This document shows positions 48,911 to 57,820 of a stretch of DNA of 64,000 nt, in pieces. The stretch is from Pirellulales bacterium. GTDB taxonomy: Bacteria > Planctomycetota > Planctomycetia > Pirellulales > JAICIG01. The stretch lies in the NCBI GenBank assembly GCA_025927475.1, contig JAICLL010000003.1, forward strand, positions 62,001 to 126,000, given 5' to 3'. The stretch's first letter is position 1. The number at the start of each line of letters is the position of its first letter. Position numbers and translations under genes: made by a program. The notes beneath the pieces were generated by a model, which ran no database searches, was not told where the DNA came from, and saw only the letters and a program-made list of their open reading frames with translations.

Positions 48911-49699
48911 ATGCTAAATGACATGAGATGTTGCTGCTTCACTCGCAATCATGTCGCTTGTCTGCTGGCCTTCGGGTGGCTGGCGTTTTCGCCTCACTTT
49001 GCCGGACATCCATCGTCCGGCCAAGAACCCGCGAGCGATCGGGCGGGCGAACCGGTCGACCAGGCCGAAGATGCCGGCAAAGGCGAGCTGATTCGGCTCG
49101 ACCCGAAAGCGCCCGTTTGGTTAGAAAAAAAAGGCGGCCGCAAACGCGTCGTGCTGGTGGGCAAAATTTGTTTGCGCGAAGGCCAGCTCGAGATGTTCGC
49201 CTGCACGCGGGGTACGAAGGAGCACGAGTCGGTGGTCTCGGTGCCCGTCGAAGCGAATGTGGTTCATAGCGCCCTGCTGGCTGCCGGCGCCGAGCCGGGC
49301 AAAACCGCCCAGTTTGAGCCCGAGTATCAGCCGGCCAGCGGCACCGAAGTCGATGTGCTTCTCTATTGGACCGACGCCACGGGCAAGCGCCGTCGCGCCC
49401 GTGGCCAAGAGTGGATCAAAGACCTGCAAACCGGTCAAGCGCTGGCCGAGCCGTGGGTGTTTGCCGGCAGCGGCTTTTGGGTCGACCAGCAGACCGGCCA
49501 GCGGCACTACATGGCCGATATGGGCGACCTGGTCTGTGTCTCGAATTTCAGCACCGCCATGCTCGACTTGCCCATCGAGAGTTCCGACAAGGCCGGGCAA
49601 TTGCTCTTTCAAGCCTACACCGAGCACATTCCGCCGGTAGGCACCAAAGTGACAATGGTGCTGGCGCCGAAGGTCGAGAAGCGGAAATCGGAAGACTGA
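48911..49699 (+). CDS. Secreted YdjY-domain-like protein
   Basis: The 262-residue protein has a hydrophobic leader (HVACLLAFGWLAFSPHFAG) and a domain with APVWLEKKGGRKRVVLVGKI, CLREGQLEMFACTRGTKEHE, SVVSVPVEANVVHSALLAAG and GQEWIKDLQTGQALAEPWVF, MADMGDLVCVSNFSTAMLDL. This is the order seen in YdjY-like proteins found in planctomycetes, and the LExFAC.RGTKEHES segment is conserved. It probably works outside the cytoplasm. The start is uncertain among 48857, 48911 and 48923. Function unknown. Confidence 0.75.
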   Translation: MLNDMRCCCFTRNHVACLLAFGWLAFSPHFAGHPSSGQEPASDRAGEPVDQAEDAGKGELIRLDPKAPVWLEKKGGRKRVVLVGKICLREGQLEMFACTRGTKEHESVVSVPVEANVVHSALLAAGAEPGKTAQFEPEYQPASGTEVDVLLYWTDATGKRRRARGQEWIKDLQTGQALAEPWVFAGSGFWVDQQTGQRHYMADMGDLVCVSNFSTAMLDLPIESSDKAGQLLFQAYTEHIPPVGTKVTMVLAPKVEKRKSED

Positions 49700-49751
49700 A
49701 CACACGAGTTTTTCACCGCTCGTGCGCGGCAGTTCCACGATGCTGGTCACT

Positions 49752-50471
49752 CTACTCCGCCAGCAGCTTCGCCACCGTCGGCTCGATGGCCTCGGCCCAG
49801 ATCTCGTAACCTTTGGCGTTCAGGTGGAGCAGGTCGGGCATGATCTCGCGCGACAGCGTGCCATCGTCCGCTAGAAAATCATCGGAAATGTCGAGAAAGT
49901 AAACCGCCTGGCCGTCGTCCAGAGACTTGATGATCTGGTTCGTGGCAAGATTGCTCTGCTGCTTGGCGTCGTCGGCGTCCGGGCCGCGCGGAAAAATCCC
50001 CAATAGCAATACCTTCGTCTCGGGCAGCTTCTCGCGCAACTTGTGGACGATGGCGGTGATGCCCGCGGCAATATCGACGGGCGAGTCGTCGCCCGCGTTG
50101 TTGGTGCCGATCATCACGATGGCCAGCTTGGGCGTGATGCCGTCGATGTTCCCGTTCTCCAGCCGCCAAAGCACGTGTTGCGTGCGGTCTCCGCTGATGC
50201 CGGCGTTCATGGCTTTGCGCTTGCCATAGAACTTTTCCCAAATCGGCTGGGCCTGGTCGCCCTCCCAGCCCTGGGTGATCGAGTCGCCGATCAAGATCAG
50301 ATCGACTTCGCCCTGTTTTGCCCGAGCGTTGATTTTTTCGTGCCGCCGCTGCCACCAATCGCCTTTGCGGTCGACGGGCGTCGTGGTCGTCAGCTCGTCG
50401 GTGGCCGATGCTGCCAAACCGCCGAAGATGATGAGAGCGAGAGCAAGAAGTGAGGAATGGCGATCGATCAT
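49752..50471 (-). CDS. Secreted GDSL/SGNH-type esterase
   Basis: The 239-residue protein has a signal peptide (LLALALIIFGGLAASAT) and the SGNH blocks: block I LILIGDSITQGWEGD (nucleophile Ser), block II MNAGISGDRTQHVLWRLENG, block III AIVMIGTNNAGDDSPVDIAA, and block V DLLHLNAKGYEIWAEAIEP with the Asp/His pair. It belongs to the PAF-acetylhydrolase IB-beta-like group common in planctomycetes. It hydrolyses acyl esters, perhaps acetyl groups on polysaccharides. It is a single gene. Confidence 0.9.
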   Translation of the reverse strand: MIDRHSSLLALALIIFGGLAASATDELTTTTPVDRKGDWWQRRHEKINARAKQGEVDLILIGDSITQGWEGDQAQPIWEKFYGKRKAMNAGISGDRTQHVLWRLENGNIDGITPKLAIVMIGTNNAGDDSPVDIAAGITAIVHKLREKLPETKVLLLGIFPRGPDADDAKQQSNLATNQIIKSLDDGQAVYFLDISDDFLADDGTLSREIMPDLLHLNAKGYEIWAEAIEPTVAKLLAE

Positions 50472-50496
50472 AGCGGTTTACTCCCCTTGGGGCACA

Positions 50497-50536
50497 ATGC
50501 GGGCTGGCGGACGATGCGGGCTGGCGGACGATGCGG
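50497..50536 (+). repeat. Tandem 17-base repeat
   Basis: atgcgggctggcggacg occurs twice in direct succession with a third partial copy. Confidence 0.8.
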
Positions 50537-50802
50537 ATTCGTGCACGACAGCATACTTCGATCGCGCTTCGGTTGCAAAAGGCCGCCGAAAAAAAAGCTC
50601 CTAAAAGGACAGGCACTCGCTTCGCCCGGCCCACCCGTACCGCGAAGCGGTTTCCTTGCCGTTCCGCCTGCCGGCCCGCTTCATTTCCCGGTTTTGACTT
50701 TTGCATTTTGACGTTCCTCGTCGAGGAACAACCGCATAACCGGCACATGCGGCGCAAAACCATGACCTACATTTCAGCATCGCTTGAACCTCTTGCGACA
50801 CG

Positions 50803-50838
50803 AGCCGGGGCATTGCCCAGGCTCCGCCCCAGCCACCG
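50803..50838 (+). repeat. Dispersed element, family B, copy 4
   Basis: agccggggcattgcccaggc followed by tccgccccagccacc, 37 bases before the phosphofructokinase start. Confidence 0.65.
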
Positions 50839-50874
50839 ATCCGAAAGTTATACCTACCCCGACAGACGGTTGTC

Positions 50875-52038
50875 ATGAAACGACTAGGCATCCTCACCAG
50901 CGGCGGCGATTGCCCCGGATTGAACGCCGTCATTCGCGGCGTGGTCAAATCGGCGGAACAACTTCATTACGACTGCGTCGGCTTTTTGCGCGGCTACGAG
51001 GGACTGATCGAGCCGGTCAGCTACCTGCCGCTCAACCACAAAAACACGTCGGGCATTTTGAACCAGGGCGGCACCATTCTGGGCTCGACCAACCAGGGCC
51101 GCTTTGCCGCCACTCGCGGCGTCGATGAGCGCGTCGAGCTCGATGTCGAACTGCTGGCCGGCGTGCAAGTGACCGTCGAGCAACTCGGTCTGTCGGGCCT
51201 GATCTGCGTGGGTGGCGACGGCTCGCTGGCCATCGCTCAACAGTTTCACGAGTTCGGCATTCCGGTGATCGGCGTGCCCAAGACCATCGATAACGATTTG
51301 TCGGCCACGGCCTACACGTTTGGATTCGACAGCGCCGTGGCCTGCGCCACCGACGCCCTCGACCGCCTGCACACCACTGCCGCCGCCCACGACCGCATCA
51401 TGGTGCTCGAGGTGATGGGACGGCACACCGGCTGGATCGCTCTGCACGCCGGCATCGCCGGTGGCGGAGACGTGATTTTGATTCCCGAAATCCCCTGGCA
51501 GTTCGATCACGTTTGTCACAAGATTCTCGACCGCGAGACGGCGGGCAAGCGGTTCACGCTGATTGTGGTGGCCGAAGGGGCGCACCTGCCCGACGGCGAC
51601 CTGGTGACGCAAGAGCGACGGCACGAGGCACTGCAGGTGCGGCTAGGGGGCATCGGCAACGTGGTGGCCGCCGAGATTCAACAGCGGCTGCACCGCGACA
51701 CGCGCTGCGTGGTGCTCGGGCATTTGCAGCGGGGCGGCCCGCCGACGACGTTCGACCGCGTGCTGGCCACGCAGTTTGGCGCACATGCGGTGCGGCTGGT
51801 TCATCACGGCCATTTTGGCCAGATGATTTGCTTCCGCCCGCCGCAGATCGACAGCGTGCCGATCGCCGAGGCCGTCAGCCGGCTCCGCCGCGTCGATCCG
51901 ACCAGCGCCGCCGTGCAAGCGGCGCGAGCGCTGGGCATCAGTTTTGGCGATTGCCCGAAGACGGCCAGTCCCTTCGCTGCGCCCGCTCCGGTGCAGGTCG
52001 AGGCTCCGTCCGAAATCCTGGCGGCGGCAACGGTCTGA
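50875..52038 (+). CDS. pfkA: 6-phosphofructokinase
   Basis: The 387-residue enzyme phosphorylates fructose 6-phosphate. Motifs: LGILTSGGDCPGLNAVIRGV, GTILGSTNQGRFAA, ICVGGDGSLAIAQQFHEFGI, VIGVPKTIDNDLSATAYTFG, VLEVMGRHTGWIALHAGIAG, VLGHLQRGGPPTTFDRVLAT. Gly in GGDGS points to ATP as donor, whereas Lys in PKTIDND is the residue seen in PPi enzymes and long actinobacterial-type ATP enzymes. The donor therefore cannot be settled by sequence alone. It is followed by a weak hairpin with T4. Confidence 0.92.
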   Translation: MKRLGILTSGGDCPGLNAVIRGVVKSAEQLHYDCVGFLRGYEGLIEPVSYLPLNHKNTSGILNQGGTILGSTNQGRFAATRGVDERVELDVELLAGVQVTVEQLGLSGLICVGGDGSLAIAQQFHEFGIPVIGVPKTIDNDLSATAYTFGFDSAVACATDALDRLHTTAAAHDRIMVLEVMGRHTGWIALHAGIAGGGDVILIPEIPWQFDHVCHKILDRETAGKRFTLIVVAEGAHLPDGDLVTQERRHEALQVRLGGIGNVVAAEIQQRLHRDTRCVVLGHLQRGGPPTTFDRVLATQFGAHAVRLVHHGHFGQMICFRPPQIDSVPIAEAVSRLRRVDPTSAAVQAARALGISFGDCPKTASPFAAPAPVQVEAPSEILAAATV

Positions 52039-52049
52039 TTGAGCGGGCT

Positions 52050-52068
52050 GGCTAGCTGCTAGCCTTTT
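52050..52068 (+). terminator. Weak terminator-like hairpin after pfkA
   Basis: ggctag, loop ctg, ctagcc is followed by four T. It overlaps the stop codon of the convergent gene ending at 52059. Confidence 0.4.
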
Positions 52069-54413
52069 GCCGAAGCCACGACCAATACGCCGGCCAACTC
52101 GGCGGCGGGAATGGTGGGCGGCGCGACGGCAAACACATACTCGGCAAACTGCACATTGTATTCGGTCTGGTCGGCCAGCAAGCTGAGGGCTTCTTCGGCG
52201 GTCCGGGCCGTGATGGCGATGGCCGGGTCGAGCAGGGCCTCGCCCGCCTCGCAGCGCGAGCTGATCTCGGCCCGGGCGGTTTCGGCAAAGACCACGGCTT
52301 CAGCCCGCCGCAGCAACGCTTCATAGAGCGTGGGAATGTCGCGCACCAGCCGGCGCACCGGCGGCGACTGCACCACCGCGGCGGGCTGTGTGTCGAGCTT
52401 CAGGCGGAAGTGTCCCGCGTGAGGCGGCGTCGTGGGCAGCGGCCACTGGCCCGTCAATGGCCGCCGCATGGCCACGGCCAGTTCGAATTGCGACGTCAGA
52501 ATGGCCACTTGCGTTTCCACCGCCCCGGCTTCGGCTGCCAGCCGCGCGGTTTGCAAGCGGAGCATGGCTTCAGCGCCGCCGGGCTGACTGCTCTGGTGCA
52601 GCGCGGCGGCCTGTAAGGCGTTCAACTGATCGTGCTGCTGCTGACGGATCTGATAGGCGGCAATCCGCTGTCGCGCCCGCCAATAGGCCGCGATCACCGA
52701 CCGGCGGTCGCCTGGCGCTGCCAACGCATCGGTCAGACTGGTCGCGACGCCGGTCAATTCCGTCGTGCGGTCCCACTGAAGCGTATCGGCAAGTTGCAGC
52801 AGCCGCTGAGGCGGCTCAAGCGTGGCGAGCGCCGAATATAAGCCGGCATCTGCCGCGGCCGGCTGCGTCGGCGGTTTTTCGCCCGCGTCGTCCAACGGGA
52901 ATTTGGCGACGACATGTCGGTCGGGCCTGCCAGCCTGGCGAGAATGCCCGCCCTCACGCAAGTACGCACTGAGCAGCGCCCCGCGAGCAAGACCTGCATT
53001 CGTTTTTGCCGATGGCAGCGTGCGCGGTGAACCCGGTCCATGACTTTTGACGCGCTTCGGTTGCCGCCGCAAGCCGCCGGGCTGCGCTGAGCCACTGCCG
53101 CCTGGTTCCGGCGGGCGTGAGGCTTCGATGGGCGCTGCCGGTCCTTGCTTCAACAAGCCCGGCGCCGCGGAGTGCCCCGCGGTTGGCTCGACGGGTTGGT
53201 CGTATCCGGCGCGTTTGACGGGCGGCGGATCCTGAGCCACGGCTTTTTCGCCCGACTCGTCGCCCGCCGGTTTGGCGGGACCAATCAACACACTGACCAA
53301 CTGCGCGGTGGAAAGGCCCGGCGGCACGACGCTGAAAGCATATTCGGCAATGTCGACATTATAGTCGCGCACCGCGGCGGCAAAGGCGCGTCGCTGCCGC
53401 GTCAATTCGGCCAGGCTCTCCATGACCGCCAGCGCGTCGAGCTTGCCGGCGTGATAAGCCTCTTGGTCGGCATCGGCCGCATCGGCAGCGGCCACGGCCG
53501 CCATCGCCCGCAATTCGAGTGAGCGGTGCAGCAATGGCAGCGAGCGATCAATCAGATAGCCGCGCGGCGGCGAGACCCGCGCGTAGCGCTCTTGGAAATA
53601 GGTGCGATATGCTCCCACGTGCGGCAGATCGGCCGGCAGCACGGGCGGATCGGTGGCGGCCAGCCGTGCCAATTCGCCCAGCGTGTATTGCAGTCCGACC
53701 ACGGCGAGTTCCGCTTCGCGCAGCCGAGCCTCGGCCGAAGCCAGGCGGCTTTCAAGCAAGGGGTCGGTGGGGTGTTTGCCCGTCGCGTCGGCCGGCGGAA
53801 GAAGCTGCCCCAGCCGCGATGATTCATCCGCCGCGATCCGATACTCGGCTAGGGCGGCAGACAGCTTCCAATAGGTCTGCACCAGGGCGGTCTGCTGGCC
53901 ACGATCGGCGAGCCGAGCCAGCAGATCGGCCAGTGGGGTTGGCTTGCCCTCCAGAGCCACTTGGTCTGCGGAGCTGAGCCAATCGAGCAGTGTCTCAGCG
54001 GCGCCGGGCCGCGGCTGGGCGGTTTGCACGGGCGCCAGCGTATCGTCAGGAGCCTGAGCCTTTGGTTGAGCGAGGGCCTGTGGCGGCGCCTGCGCGGCGG
54101 TGGCAGCCGGCGCGTTCTTTTGTCCCTGGTCTGCGCCCGCATCGTCATGGATGCCGCCAAGCTGCGCGGGCGCGCCCCCAGAGGGCTGGGCGAGTGCGGC
54201 GGCCGCCGGTTGAGATGGCTGAGATGTTTTCGCTGGCTGCGCCGGCTGAATTGCGCCGGTCGGGACTTTCGCTTTATCCGATCGAGCCGCGGTCGGCGAG
54301 CCGGCGGCTGCCGCGGTCTTGGGTTTCGAGGCCGGCGAGGCCCCGCCGACCGAGGCGGGCGGAGCGGGGGTCTGGCCCAACAAGGCGGCAAGCAGCAGCG
54401 AAGCGATGTCCAT
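52059..54413 (-). CDS. Large TolC-like helical protein with internal duplication
   Basis: The 784-residue protein has a short hydrophobic start, a low-complexity Pro/Ala/Gln linker (to about 140), a first helical half ending in YNVDIAEYAFSVVPPGLSTA followed by QLVSVLIG, another linker, and a second helical half ending in YNVQFAEYVFAVAPPTIPAA followed by ELAGVLV. Each half also has a YWxxxxxxAxYxI segment (TYWKLSAALAEYRIA; AYWRARQRIAAYQIR). The helices look like the long coiled-coil parts of TolC without its beta-barrel strands. It is probably envelope-located; function unknown. It is divergent from the gene at 54564. Confidence 0.7.
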   Translation of the reverse strand: MDIASLLLAALLGQTPAPPASVGGASPASKPKTAAAAGSPTAARSDKAKVPTGAIQPAQPAKTSQPSQPAAAALAQPSGGAPAQLGGIHDDAGADQGQKNAPAATAAQAPPQALAQPKAQAPDDTLAPVQTAQPRPGAAETLLDWLSSADQVALEGKPTPLADLLARLADRGQQTALVQTYWKLSAALAEYRIAADESSRLGQLLPPADATGKHPTDPLLESRLASAEARLREAELAVVGLQYTLGELARLAATDPPVLPADLPHVGAYRTYFQERYARVSPPRGYLIDRSLPLLHRSLELRAMAAVAAADAADADQEAYHAGKLDALAVMESLAELTRQRRAFAAAVRDYNVDIAEYAFSVVPPGLSTAQLVSVLIGPAKPAGDESGEKAVAQDPPPVKRAGYDQPVEPTAGHSAAPGLLKQGPAAPIEASRPPEPGGSGSAQPGGLRRQPKRVKSHGPGSPRTLPSAKTNAGLARGALLSAYLREGGHSRQAGRPDRHVVAKFPLDDAGEKPPTQPAAADAGLYSALATLEPPQRLLQLADTLQWDRTTELTGVATSLTDALAAPGDRRSVIAAYWRARQRIAAYQIRQQQHDQLNALQAAALHQSSQPGGAEAMLRLQTARLAAEAGAVETQVAILTSQFELAVAMRRPLTGQWPLPTTPPHAGHFRLKLDTQPAAVVQSPPVRRLVRDIPTLYEALLRRAEAVVFAETARAEISSRCEAGEALLDPAIAITARTAEEALSLLADQTEYNVQFAEYVFAVAPPTIPAAELAGVLVVASAKG

Positions 54414-54549
54414 CCTAGACGTCCTTGGGGTTTGCCGGGCAGTCAGCGTTGGCGTCGTGCACTATAATGCACCGCCAACTTGACGAACAGCCGCCCCCAA
54501 GTCAATCCAGATTTGCCGCGGCCTGTGGTACCGCCGCCGTCGGACCGCT

Positions 54550-54555
54550 GAGGAG
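54550..54555 (+). promoter_or_regulatory. Shine-Dalgarno before a TTG start
   Basis: GAGGAG lies eight bases before TTG 54564 and is the main reason to accept this start. Confidence 0.6.
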
Positions 54556-54563
54556 CACGGTTT

Positions 54564-55166
54564 TTGCGAAGACTACGAGACCTAATCTCCTTCATCGTAT
54601 TGCTGGCGTTGACGGGCGTGTGCGCGGCGTCGCTCTACCAGGCGTTTGCCTCGCGGGCAGCATCAGCCCGACAGCTCGACCGCCCGCAGCTTACCACCTG
54701 GCTGTTGACGCGCGACGTCAGGCGCGAGCTATTCGCCACGCGATTGCGGCTGGCCCGCCGCCTGATGGAAGACCTGCGCGAGGGGCACGATTGGCAGAGC
54801 GAATGGTCCGGGGCGCCGCCGGAAGATCGCGACCGGCTGCGAAAAAACGTCCGCGAGTTGGCGGGCGTGTGGATCGTCAGTCAGGCCGCTCGGTTTGCAC
54901 GGCTGCCCGAAGCCGAACGTGCGGATTTTCTCGATCAGCAATTGGGCGACCTGATGAGCTGGCCGGTGTTTGGCAACGACCCTGCGTCAGGCGATGGTCT
55001 AAATCTGGCGTCGAACACGGGCATGGCGATCCGCGAGTTCGAGATCTGGTCGAGCCATTTGCCCCCTGAGGAAAACCAATGCGTGCGACAGTTGCTCAGC
55101 GCGTTGTACGTCCGTTGGCTGCAGCAGGGCTTTCAGCGGTTTCTGCCTGGAGAGGCTAACCGGTGA
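54564..55166 (+). CDS. Small membrane-anchored helical protein
   Basis: The 200-residue protein has one N-terminal membrane segment (LISFIVLLALTGVCAASLYQ) followed by an all-helical charged part (RELFATRLRLARRLMEDLRE, WIVSQAARFARLPEAERADF, FLDQQLGDLMSWPVF, ALYVRWLQQGFQRFLPGEAN). No family is recognised. It is likely periplasmic and starts with TTG. It shares its upstream region with the duplicated TolC-like gene on the other strand and could be co-regulated with it. Confidence 0.65.
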   Translation: MRRLRDLISFIVLLALTGVCAASLYQAFASRAASARQLDRPQLTTWLLTRDVRRELFATRLRLARRLMEDLREGHDWQSEWSGAPPEDRDRLRKNVRELAGVWIVSQAARFARLPEAERADFLDQQLGDLMSWPVFGNDPASGDGLNLASNTGMAIREFEIWSSHLPPEENQCVRQLLSALYVRWLQQGFQRFLPGEANR

Positions 55167-55222
55167 CGCCTCCTCATGGTGACGCAGCCGCGCTCACCGG
55201 CTAGAATGGTTCACGAGCGCTC

Positions 55223-55894
55223 ATGAACAATAAAAATGGATCTTTTGCACAGCTAGGCGTTGGGTTGTATGGCATCGGCGATGCTGCGCGCTTATTGCGC
55301 ATGCGGCCCGGGGCCATTCGCCGCTGGATCGATCCCGAGCAAGGATTGGTTCCGCGGCGCCTCCCGGTCGCCGATCAGGCAATTACCTTCATCGAGCTGA
55401 TGGAGCTTTATTTCATCAGCATTTTTCGAGCGCAAGGTGTTTCGCCCAGGACTATCCGCCGCGCATCGGCGGCCGCGGCTTCGAAGTTCGGCGCCAAGTA
55501 TCCATTTGCCGTCAAGCGATTTGATACCGATGGACGCACGATCTTTGCAACCCTCGTCGACTCAGCGACTGATCGGCAACTGGTCGAAGACCTGAGGCGC
55601 GGTCAATATGTCTTTGAGCAAATCATGAAGCCCTTTTTTCAGAAGCTCGATTTTCGCGGCGGGCAAGAGGTCACGCGATTTTGGCCCCTGGAACGTAAGG
55701 GAGGGGTTGTGTTAGACCCCGAGCGGAAATTTGGCAAGCCCATCGACGCCGAATCGGGCGTGCCCACACGCGCCCTTTACGACGCGGCTCAGGCGGGAGG
55801 CGGACAAGACCAAAAACTTGTCGCGCGGTGGTTCGGCGTCTCTCCCCATGCGGTCCGCGCGGCCGTCGCCTTTGAAAAATCGCTGCTGGCGTGA
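55223..55894 (+). CDS. DUF433-type HTH antitoxin of a PIN-like pair
   Basis: The 223-residue protein begins with a MerR-like helix-turn-helix (GLYGIGDAARLLRMRPGAIR, RWIDPEQGL) and then a segment like DUF433 antitoxins (ITFIELMELYFISIFRAQGV, SPRTIRRASAAAASKFGAKY) and a second helix-turn-helix at the end (ALYDAAQAGGGQDQKLVARW, FGVSPHAVRAAVAFE). Such proteins bind DNA and neutralise a PIN-like toxin. The stop overlaps the GTG of the toxin gene (GTGA), as is usual for type II toxin-antitoxin pairs. Confidence 0.8.
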   Translation: MNNKNGSFAQLGVGLYGIGDAARLLRMRPGAIRRWIDPEQGLVPRRLPVADQAITFIELMELYFISIFRAQGVSPRTIRRASAAAASKFGAKYPFAVKRFDTDGRTIFATLVDSATDRQLVEDLRRGQYVFEQIMKPFFQKLDFRGGQEVTRFWPLERKGGVVLDPERKFGKPIDAESGVPTRALYDAAQAGGGQDQKLVARWFGVSPHAVRAAVAFEKSLLA

Positions 55895-56274
55895 ACTATT
55901 TTTTCGACAACTGCATTTCCTACAAACTCGCGAATATGCTCGCGGCGATCGACGTCGAGGCCACTGCCTTGCGAGAGCATTTTGCTGAGAGCATCACGGA
56001 TGTCGCCCTCTTTGAAAAACTCACGGGCAGCGACGCGGTTTTCGTAAGCTGCGATCTGTCTCAGACGACGCAGGCGCTGGAAGCGAAAGCCCTCAGGCAA
56101 TGCGGCGTCACCGCGATTTACTTCGGCCCGTTCTGGAGCAAACTTCTCTTCTGGCAGCAGGCGGTGTGGCTGGTCAGTAAATGGCAGCGGATCGACGGTT
56201 TCGCGAGCGGAGTTGCGCCCGGAACCTTCGCCGAGATTAAACAGAATGGCAAGGCGGTCCCGTTTACGCTCTAG
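55891..56274 (+). CDS. PIN-like domain toxin (VapC45 type)
   Basis: The 127-residue protein begins with the PIN-like core MNYFFDNCISYKLANMLAAI, where Asp6 and Asn7 are the first catalytic pair, then EHFAESITDVALFEKLTGSD and AVFVSCDLSQTTQALEAKAL with a second and third acidic site. The following YFGPFWSKLLFWQQAVWLVS is typical of VapC45-like PIN_10 proteins. It should be an RNase held in check by the upstream gene. It starts with GTG and seems intact. Confidence 0.82.
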   Translation: MNYFFDNCISYKLANMLAAIDVEATALREHFAESITDVALFEKLTGSDAVFVSCDLSQTTQALEAKALRQCGVTAIYFGPFWSKLLFWQQAVWLVSKWQRIDGFASGVAPGTFAEIKQNGKAVPFTL

Positions 56275-56359
56275 CCGTCTTGTAGTTGGCACTGCATGTG
56301 AACCGCAATTACAATCGCACCTACCGACGCTCACCTTTTGATGATAAGGACCTCATGCC

Positions 56360-57820
56360 ATGACTTTGCGAATCAGCCACGGCGCGCCGTTGATCTGCGC
56401 GATCCTGACACTCGCCGCCTCTTCGTCGTGGGCCGCAGATCAGCCCGCTGCCGCGAAATCGCCCTCCAAATCAACTCACCAGGTCAAGAAGGGACCGTTC
56501 AAGATCGAAGTCAAGCTCGACGGCGTGTTCGAGGCTCGTGAGATGACGCCGTTGAGCGTCGATGCCGAAGCCTGGACCAAGCTCACCGTGCTCGAGGCCG
56601 TGGCGCACGGCACACGCGTCGAGGCCGGGCAAACGCTCGTTTCGCTCGATCACGAAGACATCGATACCACGATCGCCGACCTGGAGGCGATGCAAAAACT
56701 CTCGGAGTTGGCCATTCAGCTTGCTCGCGCGGAGTTGAAGTCTGCCGAGGCCGAGTTGCCCGTCGATCTGGCCGCCGCCGAGCGGGCCAAGCGCGTCGCC
56801 GAAGAAGACCTGAAGCGTTTTTTGGAAAAGACCCGCCCGCTTTCGCAGCGCAGCGCCGAATTTGCCCTGAAGTCGGCCCAGCAACGCCTGGAATATCAGC
56901 TCGAAGAACTCAAGCAGTTGGAAAAGATGTACCAGGCCGACGATCTGACGGAAGAGACCGAAGAGATCATCCTGAAGCGGGCCCGCAACGACGTGGAGCA
57001 AGCCAACTTTTTCCTCGAGACGGCACGCTCGCGCACGCAAGAGACGCTCGAAGTGACGTTGCCGCGCGAGGAAACGCAACTCAAAGACGCCGCCCGGCGG
57101 CAAGAGCTGGCGCTGGAGCACATCAAGGCCTCGATGCCGCTCTCGCCAGACCGCCTGCGCCTGACGCTCGAAAAATCGGTGCTCGACCATCAGCAGGCGG
57201 CCGAGCGGCTGAAGAAGCTCAAGAAAGACCGCGAGGCCATGGCGGTCAAAGCCCCGACGGCGGGCATTGTGTATTACGGCCATTGCGAGCACGGCAGGTG
57301 GAGCGATTCCTCGGGCGGTAAGCTGACTCGTGGCAGCTCGATCTCGCCGCACGCGGTGTTCATGACCATCGTCAAAGAGCGGCCCATTTTTGTGCGGGCC
57401 TCGGCGGCGGAAAAAGATTTGCGCCGCCTGAAGAAAGACACCGCCGGATACGCGGTCAGTGTCGCCTTTCCTGATTTAAAGCTGCCCGCCAAGGTCGAAA
57501 GCGTGGCGGCGGTGCCCACGGCCGACCGGCACTTCGATGCGCGGTTTTCGATCGAGGCGGGCGACGACGCCCAGGCGCTGCTGCCCGGCATGACGTGCCA
57601 CGTGACGCTGGTGGCCTATCGCAAGTCCGACGCCGTGACGATTCCCGCCTCGGCGCTGTTCACCGACGACGCCGATGAACGAAAGCATTATGTGTATCGC
57701 GTGGGCGCTGATGGAACGCACCAGAGGGCCGACGTCACCACCGGCGAACGCACGGACGACAAAGTCGAGATCACACAGGGCCTGCTCGAAGGCGATACGA
57801 TCCTCACCGAGAAACCGTGA
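56360..57820 (+). CDS. HlyD/RND-type periplasmic adaptor with long coiled coil
   Basis: The 486-residue protein has a signal peptide (APLICAILTLAASSSWAA). A first half-lipoyl segment (VEAGQTLVSLDHEDIDTTIA) is followed by an exceptionally long coiled coil from about 105 to 290 (EMEK-like heptads: LAIQLARAELKSAEAELPVD, RLEYQLEELKQLEKMYQADD, DAARRQELALEHIKASMPLS, HQQAAERLKKLKKDREAMAV). The second half-lipoyl part is KAPTAGIVYYGHCEHGRW. A beta-barrel and membrane-proximal part follow (ALLPGMTCHVTLVAYRKSDA, VTIPASALFTDDADERKHYV). It would link an inner-membrane pump to a TolC duct. No pump gene is adjacent. Confidence 0.85.
   Translation: MTLRISHGAPLICAILTLAASSSWAADQPAAAKSPSKSTHQVKKGPFKIEVKLDGVFEAREMTPLSVDAEAWTKLTVLEAVAHGTRVEAGQTLVSLDHEDIDTTIADLEAMQKLSELAIQLARAELKSAEAELPVDLAAAERAKRVAEEDLKRFLEKTRPLSQRSAEFALKSAQQRLEYQLEELKQLEKMYQADDLTEETEEIILKRARNDVEQANFFLETARSRTQETLEVTLPREETQLKDAARRQELALEHIKASMPLSPDRLRLTLEKSVLDHQQAAERLKKLKKDREAMAVKAPTAGIVYYGHCEHGRWSDSSGGKLTRGSSISPHAVFMTIVKERPIFVRASAAEKDLRRLKKDTAGYAVSVAFPDLKLPAKVESVAAVPTADRHFDARFSIEAGDDAQALLPGMTCHVTLVAYRKSDAVTIPASALFTDDADERKHYVYRVGADGTHQRADVTTGERTDDKVEITQGLLEGDTILTEKP

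Larger units (their letters stand above)
50472..50874. other. Repeat-containing gap of about 400 bases
   Basis: It separates the divergent esterase and phosphofructokinase genes. It contains tandem 17-base units (50497-50536), a ttttgacttttgcattttga copy (50694-50713) and family B copy 4 (50803-50838). No gene was recognised. Confidence 0.55.
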
